The notes under the pieces were generated by a model. That model saw only the letters and a program-made list of their open reading frames with translations, was not told where the DNA came from and made no database searches. A stretch of DNA of 64,000 bases from an uncultured Victivallales bacterium. GTDB lineage: Bacteria > Verrucomicrobiota > Lentisphaeria > Victivallales > UBA1829. Below are positions 53,214-62,425 of the stretch, in pieces; the first letter of the stretch is position 1, and each line of letters opens with the position of its first letter. Where the stretch lies: NCBI GenBank assembly GCA_944390735.1, contig CALXRL010000044.1:1-64000 (forward strand), given 5' to 3'. A program made the position numbers and the translations under genes.

Positions 53214-53276
53214 TTGACTTTTCCCCAAGTTGTAATATTTTAAACACTTGACGCGTGTTCCCGCAATCGGCGGGAA
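53214..53276 (+). promoter_or_regulatory. rpsA promoter and leader hairpin
   Basis: TTGACT (53214-53219), 16 bp and TATTTT (53236-53241) form the likely promoter. Near the 5' end of the transcript, TTCCCGC-aatcg-GCGGGAA (53258-53276) is a perfect 7-bp hairpin. Ribosomal protein S1 controls its own synthesis through a structured leader in proteobacteria; a similar role here is inferred. Confidence 0.5.
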
Positions 53277-53328
53277 TATGATTTGTTGGAAAGATATCGC
53301 AAACAAACCAAAAGAAAAACAAGAAAAC

Positions 53329-55092
53329 ATGAGCACAACAGAAGCCAGCGCACCGAAAGAGATCAAAAGCTACGTTGATCTCTCCACCGACAACATCTCC
53401 ATGGACGATCTTCTCGCGAACGAGCAGAAGAGCGAATTCGTTGAGAATTCCATTGTCCCCGGGAAAATCGTTGAAAAGAGAAACGACGGTGTTCTCGTTG
53501 ACATCGGCTACAAAGCGGAAGGATTCATTCCCGCCGCGGAATTCAGAAACTGGGCCGATGCAAAGGTCGGTGACGAAATCGACGTCTTCCTGGAAGAGAT
53601 CGAAAACGAAAACAGCATGCCCGGCATCAGCCTTCAGAAAGCGAACTTCATCAAGTCCTGGAACAAGATCACCAGCGAATATGGCGAAGGCAGCGTGATC
53701 ACGGGTCTGATGAAGCACCGTGTGAAAGGCGGCATCATCATTGATCTCAACGGCGTGGAAGCGTTCCTGCCCGGTTCGCAGATCGACATCGGTCCGGTCA
53801 AGAACATGGACGATTACATCGGCAAGGAATACGAGTTCAAGATCCTCAAGATCAACCAGGATCGCAGAAACATCGTGGTTTCGCGCCGCGAGCTTCTGGA
53901 GGAGTCGCGGAAGGATCGCCGCACTCAGCTTCTCAAGGATATGGAAGTCAATCAGATCCGCAAGGGCGTGGTCAAGAACATCACCGACTTCGGTGCCTTC
54001 ATCGATCTCGGCGGCATCGACGGACTTCTCCACATTACGGATATGTCCTGGGGCCGCATCTCCCATCCGAACGAGATGCTCGAAATCGGCCAGGAAGTCG
54101 AAGTCATGATTCTGGACATCGACTACGAGAAGGAGCGCGTCTCCCTCGGACTCAAGCAGAAAACCAAGAATCCGTGGGACGAAGTCGAGACCAAATATCC
54201 GGTCGGCTCCACCGTCAAGGGCAGAATTGTCAACATCATGCCGTACGGAGCGTTTGTGGAAATTGAAGAGGGGGTGGAAGGACTCATCCACGTCTCTGAA
54301 ATGTCCTGGACGAAACGCGTCACGAAGGCCGGCGACATCGTCAGCGTTGGCGAAGAGGTTGAGGCCGTGGTGCTTGACATCGACAAGGAAGGCAAGAAGA
54401 TCTCTCTCGGACTGCGTCAGAAGACCCGCAATCCGTGGGAAGTGCTCGCCGAGAAATATCCGGCCGGAAGCCGCATCAAAGGCAAAGTCCGCAACATGAC
54501 CAGCTACGGTGCGTTCGTGGAAATCGAAAACGACATCGACGGAATGATCCACGTCTCCGACATGTCCTGGACGCGCAAGATCAACAACCCGAACGAGATG
54601 CTGAAAGTAGGCGACGAAGTCGAAGCCGTCATTCTCGACATTGATCCGCAGCAGCAGAGAATCTCCCTGGGTCTCAAGCAGATCGAAGAGGATCCCTGGG
54701 CCAACATCAACGATCTCTACAAGATCGGCGACGTTGTTTCCGGCAAGGTCACGAAGATCACCGCTTTCGGAGCCTTTGTGGAACTCTCCCACAAGATCGA
54801 CGGTCTGGTTCACATCTCCCAGATCAGCAAGGATCGCGTGGAAAAGGTCAAGGACAAACTCTCTCTCGGACAGGAAATCGAAGCCAGAGTCATCAAAATC
54901 GACCGCGATGAGCGCCGGATCGGTCTCTCCATCAAAGCGCTGGAGGAAGGCTTCTCCGAAGATGATCTCAAGGCGGCCGGCGAAGAGGTCTCCGCAGCTC
55001 TCAAACCGGGCGAAGCGCTCGGCGACATGGGTCAGCTGATCGGCGACAGCCTCGACAGCCTCGATGTTGTCCGCGAAAGCAAAAAAGACTGA
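53329..55092 (+). CDS. rpsA: 30S ribosomal protein S1
   Basis: S1 binds mRNA at the small ribosomal subunit and helps start translation. From ATG 53329 (MSTTEASAPKE) the product has 587 residues; an ATG at 53278 would add 17. There is no clear ribosome binding site, which is usual for rpsA. Six S1 (OB-fold) repeats are visible, the last four highly alike with the pattern GxVxxITxFGAFVxLxGxxDGLxHxSxMSW followed by NPWD or DPWAN. The full six-repeat set matches the E. coli layout. Confidence 0.94.
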   Translation: MSTTEASAPKEIKSYVDLSTDNISMDDLLANEQKSEFVENSIVPGKIVEKRNDGVLVDIGYKAEGFIPAAEFRNWADAKVGDEIDVFLEEIENENSMPGISLQKANFIKSWNKITSEYGEGSVITGLMKHRVKGGIIIDLNGVEAFLPGSQIDIGPVKNMDDYIGKEYEFKILKINQDRRNIVVSRRELLEESRKDRRTQLLKDMEVNQIRKGVVKNITDFGAFIDLGGIDGLLHITDMSWGRISHPNEMLEIGQEVEVMILDIDYEKERVSLGLKQKTKNPWDEVETKYPVGSTVKGRIVNIMPYGAFVEIEEGVEGLIHVSEMSWTKRVTKAGDIVSVGEEVEAVVLDIDKEGKKISLGLRQKTRNPWEVLAEKYPAGSRIKGKVRNMTSYGAFVEIENDIDGMIHVSDMSWTRKINNPNEMLKVGDEVEAVILDIDPQQQRISLGLKQIEEDPWANINDLYKIGDVVSGKVTKITAFGAFVELSHKIDGLVHISQISKDRVEKVKDKLSLGQEIEARVIKIDRDERRIGLSIKALEEGFSEDDLKAAGEEVSAALKPGEALGDMGQLIGDSLDSLDVVRESKKD

Positions 55093-55127
55093 AATAACCT
55101 CCGTCCGCAGGGGAAGGATTTTGCCTC

Positions 55128-56561
55128 ATGTCTGAAAATTTCGCAGATTTGCAGTTGAAGTTCGACTTTGCGGATACGGATAATACAGAACTCCACGGAG
55201 GGCGGCAGATCGCCGCTCCCGTGGATGATTCTTTAGTGGAAGACGACGAGGAGGAGAGCTCCTCCCAGGAGGATTCCGAGACTCCGGAAATCCCCCGTTT
55301 TCCCTTCTCCCCTTCCCTCTCCCTTCCCGGCGATGCGGCTGAAACCGCCGCCGATGAACCCGGTCCTTCCGGGGACGGACTTCCGAGTCCGGACTTTACC
55401 GATAATTTGTCCTGTGAACCCGAACCATCCGAAAGGGACATTCCGCAAGATCCGGAACTCTTTGAAGAGGAATCGGAAGATCTTCCGTCTCAGGAGACCG
55501 CTCCGGCAACGGAACCCGGGCGGAGTCAGGAGCTGTACGAATTCGAGGAACCGCAACCGATCCCGCAGGCGCAGACTTCGGACGGGAAACTGCCGGAGAC
55601 GGATTCCCCTGCACCGGAAGCCGCCGGGGGAACAGAGAAACCGCAGGAATCGAAGCCGGAGGAGAGTCTCCGACAACGCTTCGTCTATTCGGAATTTGCC
55701 AGGAAAGAGGAGGAGACCATGCCGAATCCGACTCCGATCCCGACTCCAACAACGACACCGATCTCGGAGACCGCTCCGGCAACGCCGCAGCGGCGTGAAA
55801 GCGTATCTCGTGCGCCGCTCTTTTTCCAGCGGGAACTGCAGCGGGCGGCGCTGGCATGGCTGGCCTCCGGTTTTCCGACGGCGGCGGCCATCCGTGTGCC
55901 GACCCGTCTGACCAAGTTCCGGGCCGATGCGGCGGCGTTCTGGTCCACTCCGGGCAGAAACCGTCTGCTGCAGCCGGAACGCACGGTTCTGGTGGAGGCG
56001 CGCGCAACCAGAAGCTCCTGCTGGCCGGAATGCTCGGGCAGCGAGGAGATCGTTCCGCAGCTCCGTCTGGAACAGGAGAAACGACAGGAAATCGAGGCGG
56101 AAATCCGTCGGAGGGAACCCCATTTGCGCGATTCCGCCGTGCTCTTTCCCGAAATCGAGTACTGGAACTATGCCGGGACCCGGAATCCGGAATACAAATT
56201 CTGCCTGAGGCGCATCCGCGAGTATGAACGCGCCCTCTACCGGGGCAGCCGGTTTGAACGGATCCGCAGGGCCAATGTGGCCAATGAACTCTATCTGGCG
56301 GTCCCGGAGGGGATGATCCATCCGAATGAACTGGCGGAGGGGTGGGGACTGCTTTATGTGGCTCGAAACCTCTCGGTGAAAGTGGTCCGGAAGGCGCTCT
56401 TCCGGGAGTGTCCGCAGGAGAACATGCTGCATCTTTCACAGAACATTGCGGCCTCGTCGCTGAGCGATGTCCTGTTTGCCCATGGAGTCTATCTCTCCTC
56501 CAACGGCCGAGTGTCGTTCCGGCGTCCGCCCCGCAGACGCAGACTGGAACATTTCCTCTGA
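55128..56561 (+). CDS. Unfamiliar protein: acidic disordered N-terminus plus MmcB-like nuclease-fold C-terminus
   Basis: The 477-residue protein starts 35 bases after rpsA. Residues 1 to about 215 are acidic, Pro/Glu-rich and probably unstructured. The C-terminal part (about 225-477) has RFRADAAAFW-like and VLVEARAT stretches, then a Tyr-rich segment, ANVANELYLAVPEGMIHPNEL and EGWGLLYVARNLSVKVVRKA. That order recalls MmcB/PD-(D/E)XK-like DNA repair proteins (Asp, Glu-x-Lys-like strand, then AVP...GLI), although the usual Lys is Arg. This is a weak resemblance by eye. The end is Arg-rich. I cannot name a function. Confidence 0.5.
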   Translation: MSENFADLQLKFDFADTDNTELHGGRQIAAPVDDSLVEDDEEESSSQEDSETPEIPRFPFSPSLSLPGDAAETAADEPGPSGDGLPSPDFTDNLSCEPEPSERDIPQDPELFEEESEDLPSQETAPATEPGRSQELYEFEEPQPIPQAQTSDGKLPETDSPAPEAAGGTEKPQESKPEESLRQRFVYSEFARKEEETMPNPTPIPTPTTTPISETAPATPQRRESVSRAPLFFQRELQRAALAWLASGFPTAAAIRVPTRLTKFRADAAAFWSTPGRNRLLQPERTVLVEARATRSSCWPECSGSEEIVPQLRLEQEKRQEIEAEIRRREPHLRDSAVLFPEIEYWNYAGTRNPEYKFCLRRIREYERALYRGSRFERIRRANVANELYLAVPEGMIHPNELAEGWGLLYVARNLSVKVVRKALFRECPQENMLHLSQNIAASSLSDVLFAHGVYLSSNGRVSFRRPPRRRRLEHFL

Positions 56562-56621
56562 GAAAAACCGTCCCCGGAAGCGGATGCCGTTTCGCCGCGC
56601 CCCGGACAACGGGAGAAAAAC

Positions 56622-57512
56622 ATGTATGAACTGATTCAGGTTGCGGAAAACACCTTCTGCATCGAAAGTCCGTCGAAAATCGGAATCTTCCGCGAATCGG
56701 AGCATGAGGTCTGGCTCATCGACAGCGGAAACGACAAGGATGCCGCGAAAAAAATTCTCAAAGTTCTGCATCAGCACCAGTGGCATCTGAACGCGATTCT
56801 GCTGACGCATTCCCATGCCGATCACGCGGGCGGAGCCCGTTTCCTCCGGGAGCACACCTCCTGCCGGGTCTACGCACCGGATCCCGAATGCGACTTTGTG
56901 CGTCATCCGGTTCTGGAACCCTCGTTCCTCTGGGGCGGATTTCCCTGCGCCGAGCTGCGAAATAAATTTCTGATGGCATCGGGGTGCGAAGCGGAACCGC
57001 TCTCCACGGCGGTCCTGCCCTCCGGCATGGAAAAATTGGAACTGCCAGGACACTTCTTCGGCATGACCGGCTTCCGGACCCCGGATGATGTCTGGTTTCT
57101 CGCCGACAGCATGATCGGAGAACAGATTCTGGACAAGTATCCCATCTTCTTTCTGTACGATGCGGCGGAATATCTGCGGACGCTGGAACGGCTCGAATCC
57201 CTCACCGGATGCCGTTTTCTCTTCTCCCATGCGCCGATTCAGGAGTCGACCGCTCCGCTGGTCCGGCGGAACCGGGAGGCTCTTCATCAGCTCCTTCGCC
57301 TGATTGCGGAACTCTGCGGCGAACCCGTTTCGTTCGAAGAGATTCTGAAACGGATTTTCGATCGGTACGGCATGCGGCTGGACCTCAATCAATATGTGCT
57401 GGCGGGAAGCACGATCCGCTCCTGTCTTGCGTTTCTGAAGGACGCGGGAACTCTTGCCGCGGAATTCCGGGAGAACCGTCTGCTCTGGCGGACCCAGCCG
57501 GCGGAAGCGTGA
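56622..57512 (+). CDS. MBL-fold metallo-hydrolase
   Basis: The 296-residue protein has a metallo-beta-lactamase fold: LIDSGNDKDAA, LLTHSHADHAGGARFL as the main metal motif, LPGHFFGMTGF in place of the usual third-histidine loop, WFLADSM for the bridging aspartate and FSHAP near the end. The C-terminal 90 residues are helical, as in the YobT-like MBL group with a helix-turn-helix-like end. GGAG precedes the ATG. Substrate unknown. It ends 1 base before the convergent LD-carboxypeptidase gene. Confidence 0.83.
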   Translation: MYELIQVAENTFCIESPSKIGIFRESEHEVWLIDSGNDKDAAKKILKVLHQHQWHLNAILLTHSHADHAGGARFLREHTSCRVYAPDPECDFVRHPVLEPSFLWGGFPCAELRNKFLMASGCEAEPLSTAVLPSGMEKLELPGHFFGMTGFRTPDDVWFLADSMIGEQILDKYPIFFLYDAAEYLRTLERLESLTGCRFLFSHAPIQESTAPLVRRNREALHQLLRLIAELCGEPVSFEEILKRIFDRYGMRLDLNQYVLAGSTIRSCLAFLKDAGTLAAEFRENRLLWRTQPAEA

Positions 57513-57513
57513 C

Positions 57514-58404
57514 TCAGTACCGGAAGTGCCCGTCCGCAATCGCTCCCTCCTCCCCGCAGACGAAGGAGAGCGAGGGGATCTCGTGACCGAAGGCAAGTCC
57601 GTGCAGCACCGGTCCGTCGACCCTCTCCGCGAACTCCCGGAAGAGCTCCCGGCGGATGTCGGGCTCCCCGCAGTCCGTGAACTGGGCGAACACCACTCCC
57701 GCGACCTGTCCGAGAATCCCCGCATGGCGCAGCTGCGTCAGGTGACGGTCGATCTTCCGAAGCGGCTCGCCGATGTCCTCCAGAATCAGAATCGTTCCGG
57801 AAAAATCGGGCAGCCACTCCGAACCGCAGAGAGCGGCAAGAAGCGTGAGATTTGCCGTCACGATCCGCCCCATGCACGCGCCCACCCGGAGAACCTCCAG
57901 CGGAACGGATCGGGAACATCTCTTCTTTCCGTGAAACGCCGTGTCGAGCGCACGGCGGAACGCCCGAAAGGTCGGATCATTCCGCATGGAAAGAGAAAGA
58001 TTCGCCGCCATCTGCCCCGCGACCGGAACACCGGCCCGTTTCGCAAGCATGGCAAGGTGAATCGCCGTGATGTCGCTGAATCCGACCAGAGGAAGACGGC
58101 GGCGGCGCAGCGTCTCCCAGTCGATCCGGTCCAGAATTCTCGGCGACCCGTAGCCGCCGCGCAGGCACAGGATCAAATCAACAGAGGGATCGCCAATCAG
58201 CCGGTTCAAATCCTCCGCGCGCATCTCATCGGAGGCCGAGAGATAGGGCAGAGGCGCGCCCGAAAACAGGTGTTCCGCCTCAAGAAGAACGATTCCGCGT
58301 TCACTCATCCACTGTCTGGAAGACGCATAACGAACGCGGTCCGCGGAACTCGCCGGAGCCGCAATGCCGATTTTTTTCACTTCTGCTGGAAACGGATTTT
58401 TCAT
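57514..58404 (-). CDS. ldcA: LD-carboxypeptidase (peptidase family S66)
   Basis: LdcA trims the terminal D-alanine from tetrapeptides during peptidoglycan recycling. The 296-residue protein has IGIAAPASSAD at the start, LICLRGGYGSPRILD, and VGFSDITAIHLAMLAK with the catalytic serine; glutamate and histidine of the triad lie in the C-terminal half (LILEDIGE and HGLAFGHE). Microcin-resistance MccF proteins share the fold, but length and motifs suit housekeeping LdcA. No ribosome binding site is seen and the -10 box ends 9 bases before the ATG. Confidence 0.92.
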   Translation of the reverse strand: MKNPFPAEVKKIGIAAPASSADRVRYASSRQWMSERGIVLLEAEHLFSGAPLPYLSASDEMRAEDLNRLIGDPSVDLILCLRGGYGSPRILDRIDWETLRRRRLPLVGFSDITAIHLAMLAKRAGVPVAGQMAANLSLSMRNDPTFRAFRRALDTAFHGKKRCSRSVPLEVLRVGACMGRIVTANLTLLAALCGSEWLPDFSGTILILEDIGEPLRKIDRHLTQLRHAGILGQVAGVVFAQFTDCGEPDIRRELFREFAERVDGPVLHGLAFGHEIPSLSFVCGEEGAIADGHFRY

Positions 58405-58413
58405 GGTGGTGTT

Positions 58414-58441
58414 ATTATAATTCCGGAAAAGAAATAAACAA
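58414..58441 (-). promoter_or_regulatory. Promoter of ldcA, probably giving a leaderless mRNA
   Basis: On the minus strand there is TTGTTT (58436-58441), 16 bp and a perfect TATAAT (58414-58419). Only 9 bases separate the -10 box from the ATG, so the leader should be at most about three bases. Confidence 0.6.
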
Positions 58442-58536
58442 GCAGGATTTTTTCCTTTTCCTGTGCTATTTTACCGGAGAACCGGATCATCGGCGGAAGT
58501 TTTCCGCCCGGAACCGGAAAACAGACGGGGAAAATC

Positions 58537-59370
58537 ATGACAGCGGAAGAGTTGAGAACAGAGATTCGGAACACCATCATCGCCTGCGGAAACGCGGAAC
58601 AGGAGTCCGGCTGGATCGTCTCCCGGGCGACCGCCATTCCCGTTTCGGAGTTTTTCTTTGACCGCCGCGCACTGGAAGACGGGGAGATCGCCCGCGCCAG
58701 GGCCATGGCGGAACGTCGCAGAAACGGAGAACCGCTGCAATATATTCTCGGAGACGAATATTTCGGGGATCTGCTTCTGAAAGTCGGAAAAGGCTGTCTG
58801 ATCCCCCGCCCGGAGACCTGGGGGATCGTCGAGCTTCTGGTTCCCCGGATCCCCCGCAGCGGAAGCTGCTGCGAACTGGGAGCGGGTTCAGGAGCGGTCT
58901 CCCTTGCCATCGCCCATGCCCGGCCCGATGTCTCGGTTTTCGGCAGCGAACTCTCGAAGGAGGCGCTCTACTGGGCAAACCGCAATCTGGCCGCCTACGA
59001 ACTTCCAAATGTCGAGTTCCGCCTCGGCTCCCTGTTCGACCCGTTTCCGGGAAGGCGTTTCGACGCCGTTGCGGCCAATCTGCCCTACATTCCCTTTTCG
59101 GAAAAGGAGAATCTCCAGCGGGAGGTCCGCGATTTTGAACCGGCGGTCGCTCTCTTCGCGGAGGACGGGGGAACCGCGCTGATCCGGGAGGCGCTGAACG
59201 GACTGCAGGATCATCTTGCACCGGGAGGAACGGCGGTCTTTGAAATGGGCGAGGAACAGATCGCTCCCCTCGCCGCCTATGCGGAAACGCTCCCGTTTCC
59301 TGTCCGGATCCGGATCCACAGGGACTGCTTCGGCGTCCAACGCTTTCTGGAAGTCTCCTGCCGCGCCTGA
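58537..59370 (+). CDS. prmC: Peptide chain release factor N5-glutamine methyltransferase
   Basis: PrmC methylates the GGQ glutamine of release factors RF1 and RF2. The 277-residue protein has an N-terminal helical domain with GEPLQYILGDEYFGDLLLKVGKGCLIPRPET, then the S-adenosylmethionine loop ELGAGSGAVSLAIA, and AANLPYIP as the active loop. The usual NPPY is NLPY here, conserving Asn and Tyr. No release factor gene is adjacent. It is divergent from ldcA. Confidence 0.92.
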   Translation: MTAEELRTEIRNTIIACGNAEQESGWIVSRATAIPVSEFFFDRRALEDGEIARARAMAERRRNGEPLQYILGDEYFGDLLLKVGKGCLIPRPETWGIVELLVPRIPRSGSCCELGAGSGAVSLAIAHARPDVSVFGSELSKEALYWANRNLAAYELPNVEFRLGSLFDPFPGRRFDAVAANLPYIPFSEKENLQREVRDFEPAVALFAEDGGTALIREALNGLQDHLAPGGTAVFEMGEEQIAPLAAYAETLPFPVRIRIHRDCFGVQRFLEVSCRA

Positions 59371-59514
59371 GAAACGGAAATTCCGGAAATTTACGGACCG
59401 GATCTTGAGAAAACACACTTCCGGATGTAAATTACCGGGATTGCAGTTTTGACGAGCTTTGGACGAACACCCCGTCCAGGCCATCCAACAAGAACCATAA
59501 CACGGGACTTTCGC

Positions 59515-62130
59515 ATGAGAAAAATCATCGCCTCCGGCACGCTTGCCTCCCTTGCCCTGCTTCTGCTGATCCTGCTCTCCGCCTGCGGAGACAACACCAA
59601 AAATCTGAGCGTTGCGGAGGTGAAGATCGCAGCGGGAGGCGAACAGTGCGCCCTTCCGGGCGAAACGTTCTCCCATCAGCTCCGGGTGGAGATCCTCGGA
59701 CGCGAAAAAGGACTCAATCTGCGGCCGGATTCCAAGCTGCTGCCCGTCCAGGGACAGGAGGTGCTGTTCACTCCCGTCGACGGCTCCCGGCTCACCGTGG
59801 AACCGCAAAGCGCGAAAACGGATATCTCCGGCAACGTCTCCGTCACAGTGAAGGCGGGCACCGAAACCGGGGACAATTATCTGAAAATCACTCCGGTGGG
59901 GGCGGAGGAAAAAAGCAAAACGGTCCGTTTCATTGTCGGAGCCAGACTCGACGGAGCGGAACAGGAGGGCCTGGCCGGAGAAAATCTGCCGAAGCCGCTC
60001 TCCATCACGCTGGTCCGTCCGGACGGGAAACCGGCGGAAAACGTTCCCGTCTACTTCAGCGTTCTTTCCAGCCCGGAACGGAAGAACAGCGCCAAAGTCA
60101 AAACGCCGGAAGTGCTCACCAACCGGAAGGGAGTCGCATCCACCCAGGTGCAGCTCGGAAAAACGACCGGAGAGTACAAGATCGGCGTCGAGGTCGCGGA
60201 TCCCAAAAGCGGATTCTTTCTGCGGACCAGTCAGTTCCGCGTGCTCGGCGTGGATCTGACCGCCGTCATCATCACGGTCATCGGCGGACTCGCCTTCTTC
60301 ATCTTCGGCATGAAAATGATGGGCGACGGACTTCTGAAAATCGCGGGGGAAAACATGAAGCGCGTGCTTCAATTCTTCTCGCGCAACGGATTTGTCGCGA
60401 TTCTCGCGGGAACCGCCGTCACGGCGGTGATTCAGTCGTCCAGCGCAACGACAGTGATGGTGGTCGGCTTCATCAACGCCGGACTTCTGACGCTGAAACA
60501 GGCGGTCGGCATCATTTTCGGAGCCAACATCGGAACGACCGTCACCGCACAGATCATCTCGTTCAATCTGAGCGGACTTGCTCTTCCCGCCGTGGCCATC
60601 GGCTTCATGATGATGGCGCTTTCCAAACGGCGGGTCGTTCAGGGATGGGGAGAGACGGTTCTCGGATTCGGCATGCTCTTTTTCGGAATGGAAATGATGA
60701 GCACGGAACTGAAAACACTCGGCAATTTCCCGACATTCGTCGGATTCTTCCGCTCCTTTGACTGCGCCCCGGTCACGCCGCAGGGCTTCATGCCGATCGC
60801 CGCGGTTCTCGGCGCCATCGCCATCGGAATGGTGGCAACCTTTATCATCCAGTCCAGTTCCGCCGCAATGGGTATCGTGCTTGCGCTCGCCGCCGGCGGA
60901 CTCATCAACTTCTACACGGCGGTACCGCTTCTGCTCGGAACCAACATCGGAACGACCATCACGATGTTCCTGGCCTCCCTGGCGGCCAACCGCGTGGCAA
61001 AACAGGCGGCGCTGGCCCATTTCCTGTTCAACCTGATCGGCACAATCCTGATGGTCATCTTCTTCTATGTGCCCTACGGACCGGGCCGGGTGCCGATCTT
61101 CCTCTATTTCATCAACTACATCACGCCCGGCGATGTGTTCGCGGCAATTCCGCAGAACGTGGAACGGCATATCGCCATGGCCCATACGATGTTCAATGTG
61201 CTGGCCGTGACAGTGATCTTCCCGGTCATGGGACTCTTCACGCTGATGTGTGAAAAACTTCTGCCGATCCGCGACACCTCCTCGACCAATACGAAATCGC
61301 TGGAACCGCACCTGCTGGCGACTCCGACCATCGCGCTGGAACAGGTCGTTGTCGAAATCCGGCGGATGGTGCAGGACTCCTGGGCCATGATCGACGTGGC
61401 GGTCAACCGCTATTTTGCCGAGGCGACCGTCGATCCGGAAGCCTTCAAGGAACTCAAGGAACGCGAAAAGAAAATCGACACCATGCAGGTGGATGTCACC
61501 AATTATCTGGTACAGATCACCCGGCAGAATCTGACCCAGCACCAGTCCGACCTGATCCCTCTGCTCATGCACTGCACCAACGACGCGGAACGCATCGCGG
61601 ACCACACGGAAACCATCATGAAGCTGACCAAACGTCTCGCCAAGGCCAATGTCAAACTTTCCGACGTGGCGCGGCAGGACCTGAACACCCTCTGGGAACT
61701 GCTTGATTTCCAGGCGAAAAACGTCGCCATGGCGCTCGGAAGCACCGACCGCGAAAGCGTCGAATCCGCACTTGCCAGCGAACGCCGCATCAACAAACTC
61801 GCCAAAAAGTATGAAAAGGATTACACCAAACGGAAGGATTCCCCCGCGCTTCAGGCCATGATGAACGAAACCGACAATGAAGTTCCCTACACCGGAGACG
61901 ATGCGGAAATCTCCAGCATCGCCATGGAAAACGAGCGTGAAATCAATCAGCTCACACGGCAGTACGAGATGGAACACGTCTCCCGCCGGAACGAAGGAAA
62001 GTGTTCCGTGGAAAGCAGCGTGATCTTCATCGAACTGCTCTGGGAGCTGGAGCACATCGGCGACCATCTGGCGAACATTGCCGTCCGCACGCCCGAAATC
62101 CAGAAACACTATGTGTCGCTGAACAAGTGA
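59515..62130 (+). CDS. Na/Pi cotransporter family protein with lipoprotein-type N-terminal domain and PhoU-like tail
   Basis: The start at ATG 59515 gives 871 residues and a lipoprotein signal with Cys24 in LLSACGD. Residues about 25-255 form an exported part with Ig-like repeats (TDISGNVSVTVKAGT and TNRKGVASTQVQLG patterns). Two NptA/SLC34 repeats follow, each with a QSS motif (VIQSSSATTVMVVGF and FIIQSSSAAMGIVLAL) and GANIGTT/GTNIGTT. From about 600 comes a PhoU-like helical domain. It would import phosphate with sodium. The long N-terminal extension is not part of the usual bacterial NptA/YjbB layout. Confidence 0.87.
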   Translation: MRKIIASGTLASLALLLLILLSACGDNTKNLSVAEVKIAAGGEQCALPGETFSHQLRVEILGREKGLNLRPDSKLLPVQGQEVLFTPVDGSRLTVEPQSAKTDISGNVSVTVKAGTETGDNYLKITPVGAEEKSKTVRFIVGARLDGAEQEGLAGENLPKPLSITLVRPDGKPAENVPVYFSVLSSPERKNSAKVKTPEVLTNRKGVASTQVQLGKTTGEYKIGVEVADPKSGFFLRTSQFRVLGVDLTAVIITVIGGLAFFIFGMKMMGDGLLKIAGENMKRVLQFFSRNGFVAILAGTAVTAVIQSSSATTVMVVGFINAGLLTLKQAVGIIFGANIGTTVTAQIISFNLSGLALPAVAIGFMMMALSKRRVVQGWGETVLGFGMLFFGMEMMSTELKTLGNFPTFVGFFRSFDCAPVTPQGFMPIAAVLGAIAIGMVATFIIQSSSAAMGIVLALAAGGLINFYTAVPLLLGTNIGTTITMFLASLAANRVAKQAALAHFLFNLIGTILMVIFFYVPYGPGRVPIFLYFINYITPGDVFAAIPQNVERHIAMAHTMFNVLAVTVIFPVMGLFTLMCEKLLPIRDTSSTNTKSLEPHLLATPTIALEQVVVEIRRMVQDSWAMIDVAVNRYFAEATVDPEAFKELKEREKKIDTMQVDVTNYLVQITRQNLTQHQSDLIPLLMHCTNDAERIADHTETIMKLTKRLAKANVKLSDVARQDLNTLWELLDFQAKNVAMALGSTDRESVESALASERRINKLAKKYEKDYTKRKDSPALQAMMNETDNEVPYTGDDAEISSIAMENEREINQLTRQYEMEHVSRRNEGKCSVESSVIFIELLWELEHIGDHLANIAVRTPEIQKHYVSLNK

Positions 62131-62142
62131 CAACGGCACTCC

Positions 62143-62174
62143 GCCTCTCCTCTTTCGAAGGAAGGAGGAGAGGC
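62143..62174 (+). terminator. Hairpin after the Na/Pi transporter gene
   Basis: GCCTCTCCTC (62143-62152) pairs perfectly with GAGGAGAGGC (62165-62174) around a 12-base loop, 12 bases after the stop. There is no T run, so termination is likely but not of standard Rho-independent form. Confidence 0.5.
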
Positions 62175-62390
62175 ATATCCCACGATTCCCCCGTGCGCTC
62201 CCGCCTTTTCCCCGGAGGAAAGATCTTCTCCTTTTCTAAAATCCAATTCTTCCAATCAGAGCAGAAATTATCAACTATTTTCTAACAAAAGAAACTATAC
62301 ACAAAAATTCAAGTTCAAATTCCATCTAAATTTATTTTCATAATTCAGAAAAAAACTGCCGAACAGGAACACTTTATTTTTCAATCCGGC
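62175..62390. other. AT-rich intergenic region, no gene seen
   Basis: The 200 bases before the polysaccharide-locus promoter become clearly richer in A and T than the rest of the window. No coding frame with a ribosome binding site is visible. Confidence 0.5.
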
Positions 62391-62419
62391 TTGTATTTTT
62401 TGAGAATTCATGCTATATT
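62391..62419 (+). promoter_or_regulatory. Promoter of the NusG-paralogue / polysaccharide locus
   Basis: TTGTAT (62391-62396), 17 bp and TATATT (62414-62419). Transcription would start near 62426, giving a leader of about 540 nt before the first gene. Confidence 0.55.
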
Positions 62420-62425
62420 CTATGC

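Noticed and set aside
53116..54813. A 565-codon minus-strand frame across rpsA with internally repeated sequence
   Set aside because: The repeats only mirror the S1 domain repeats of rpsA on the other strand.
58888..62139. A 1083-codon open frame on the minus strand across prmC and the Na/Pi transporter gene
   Set aside because: Antisense shadow of identified genes; composition is His/Arg/Asp-rich without motifs.
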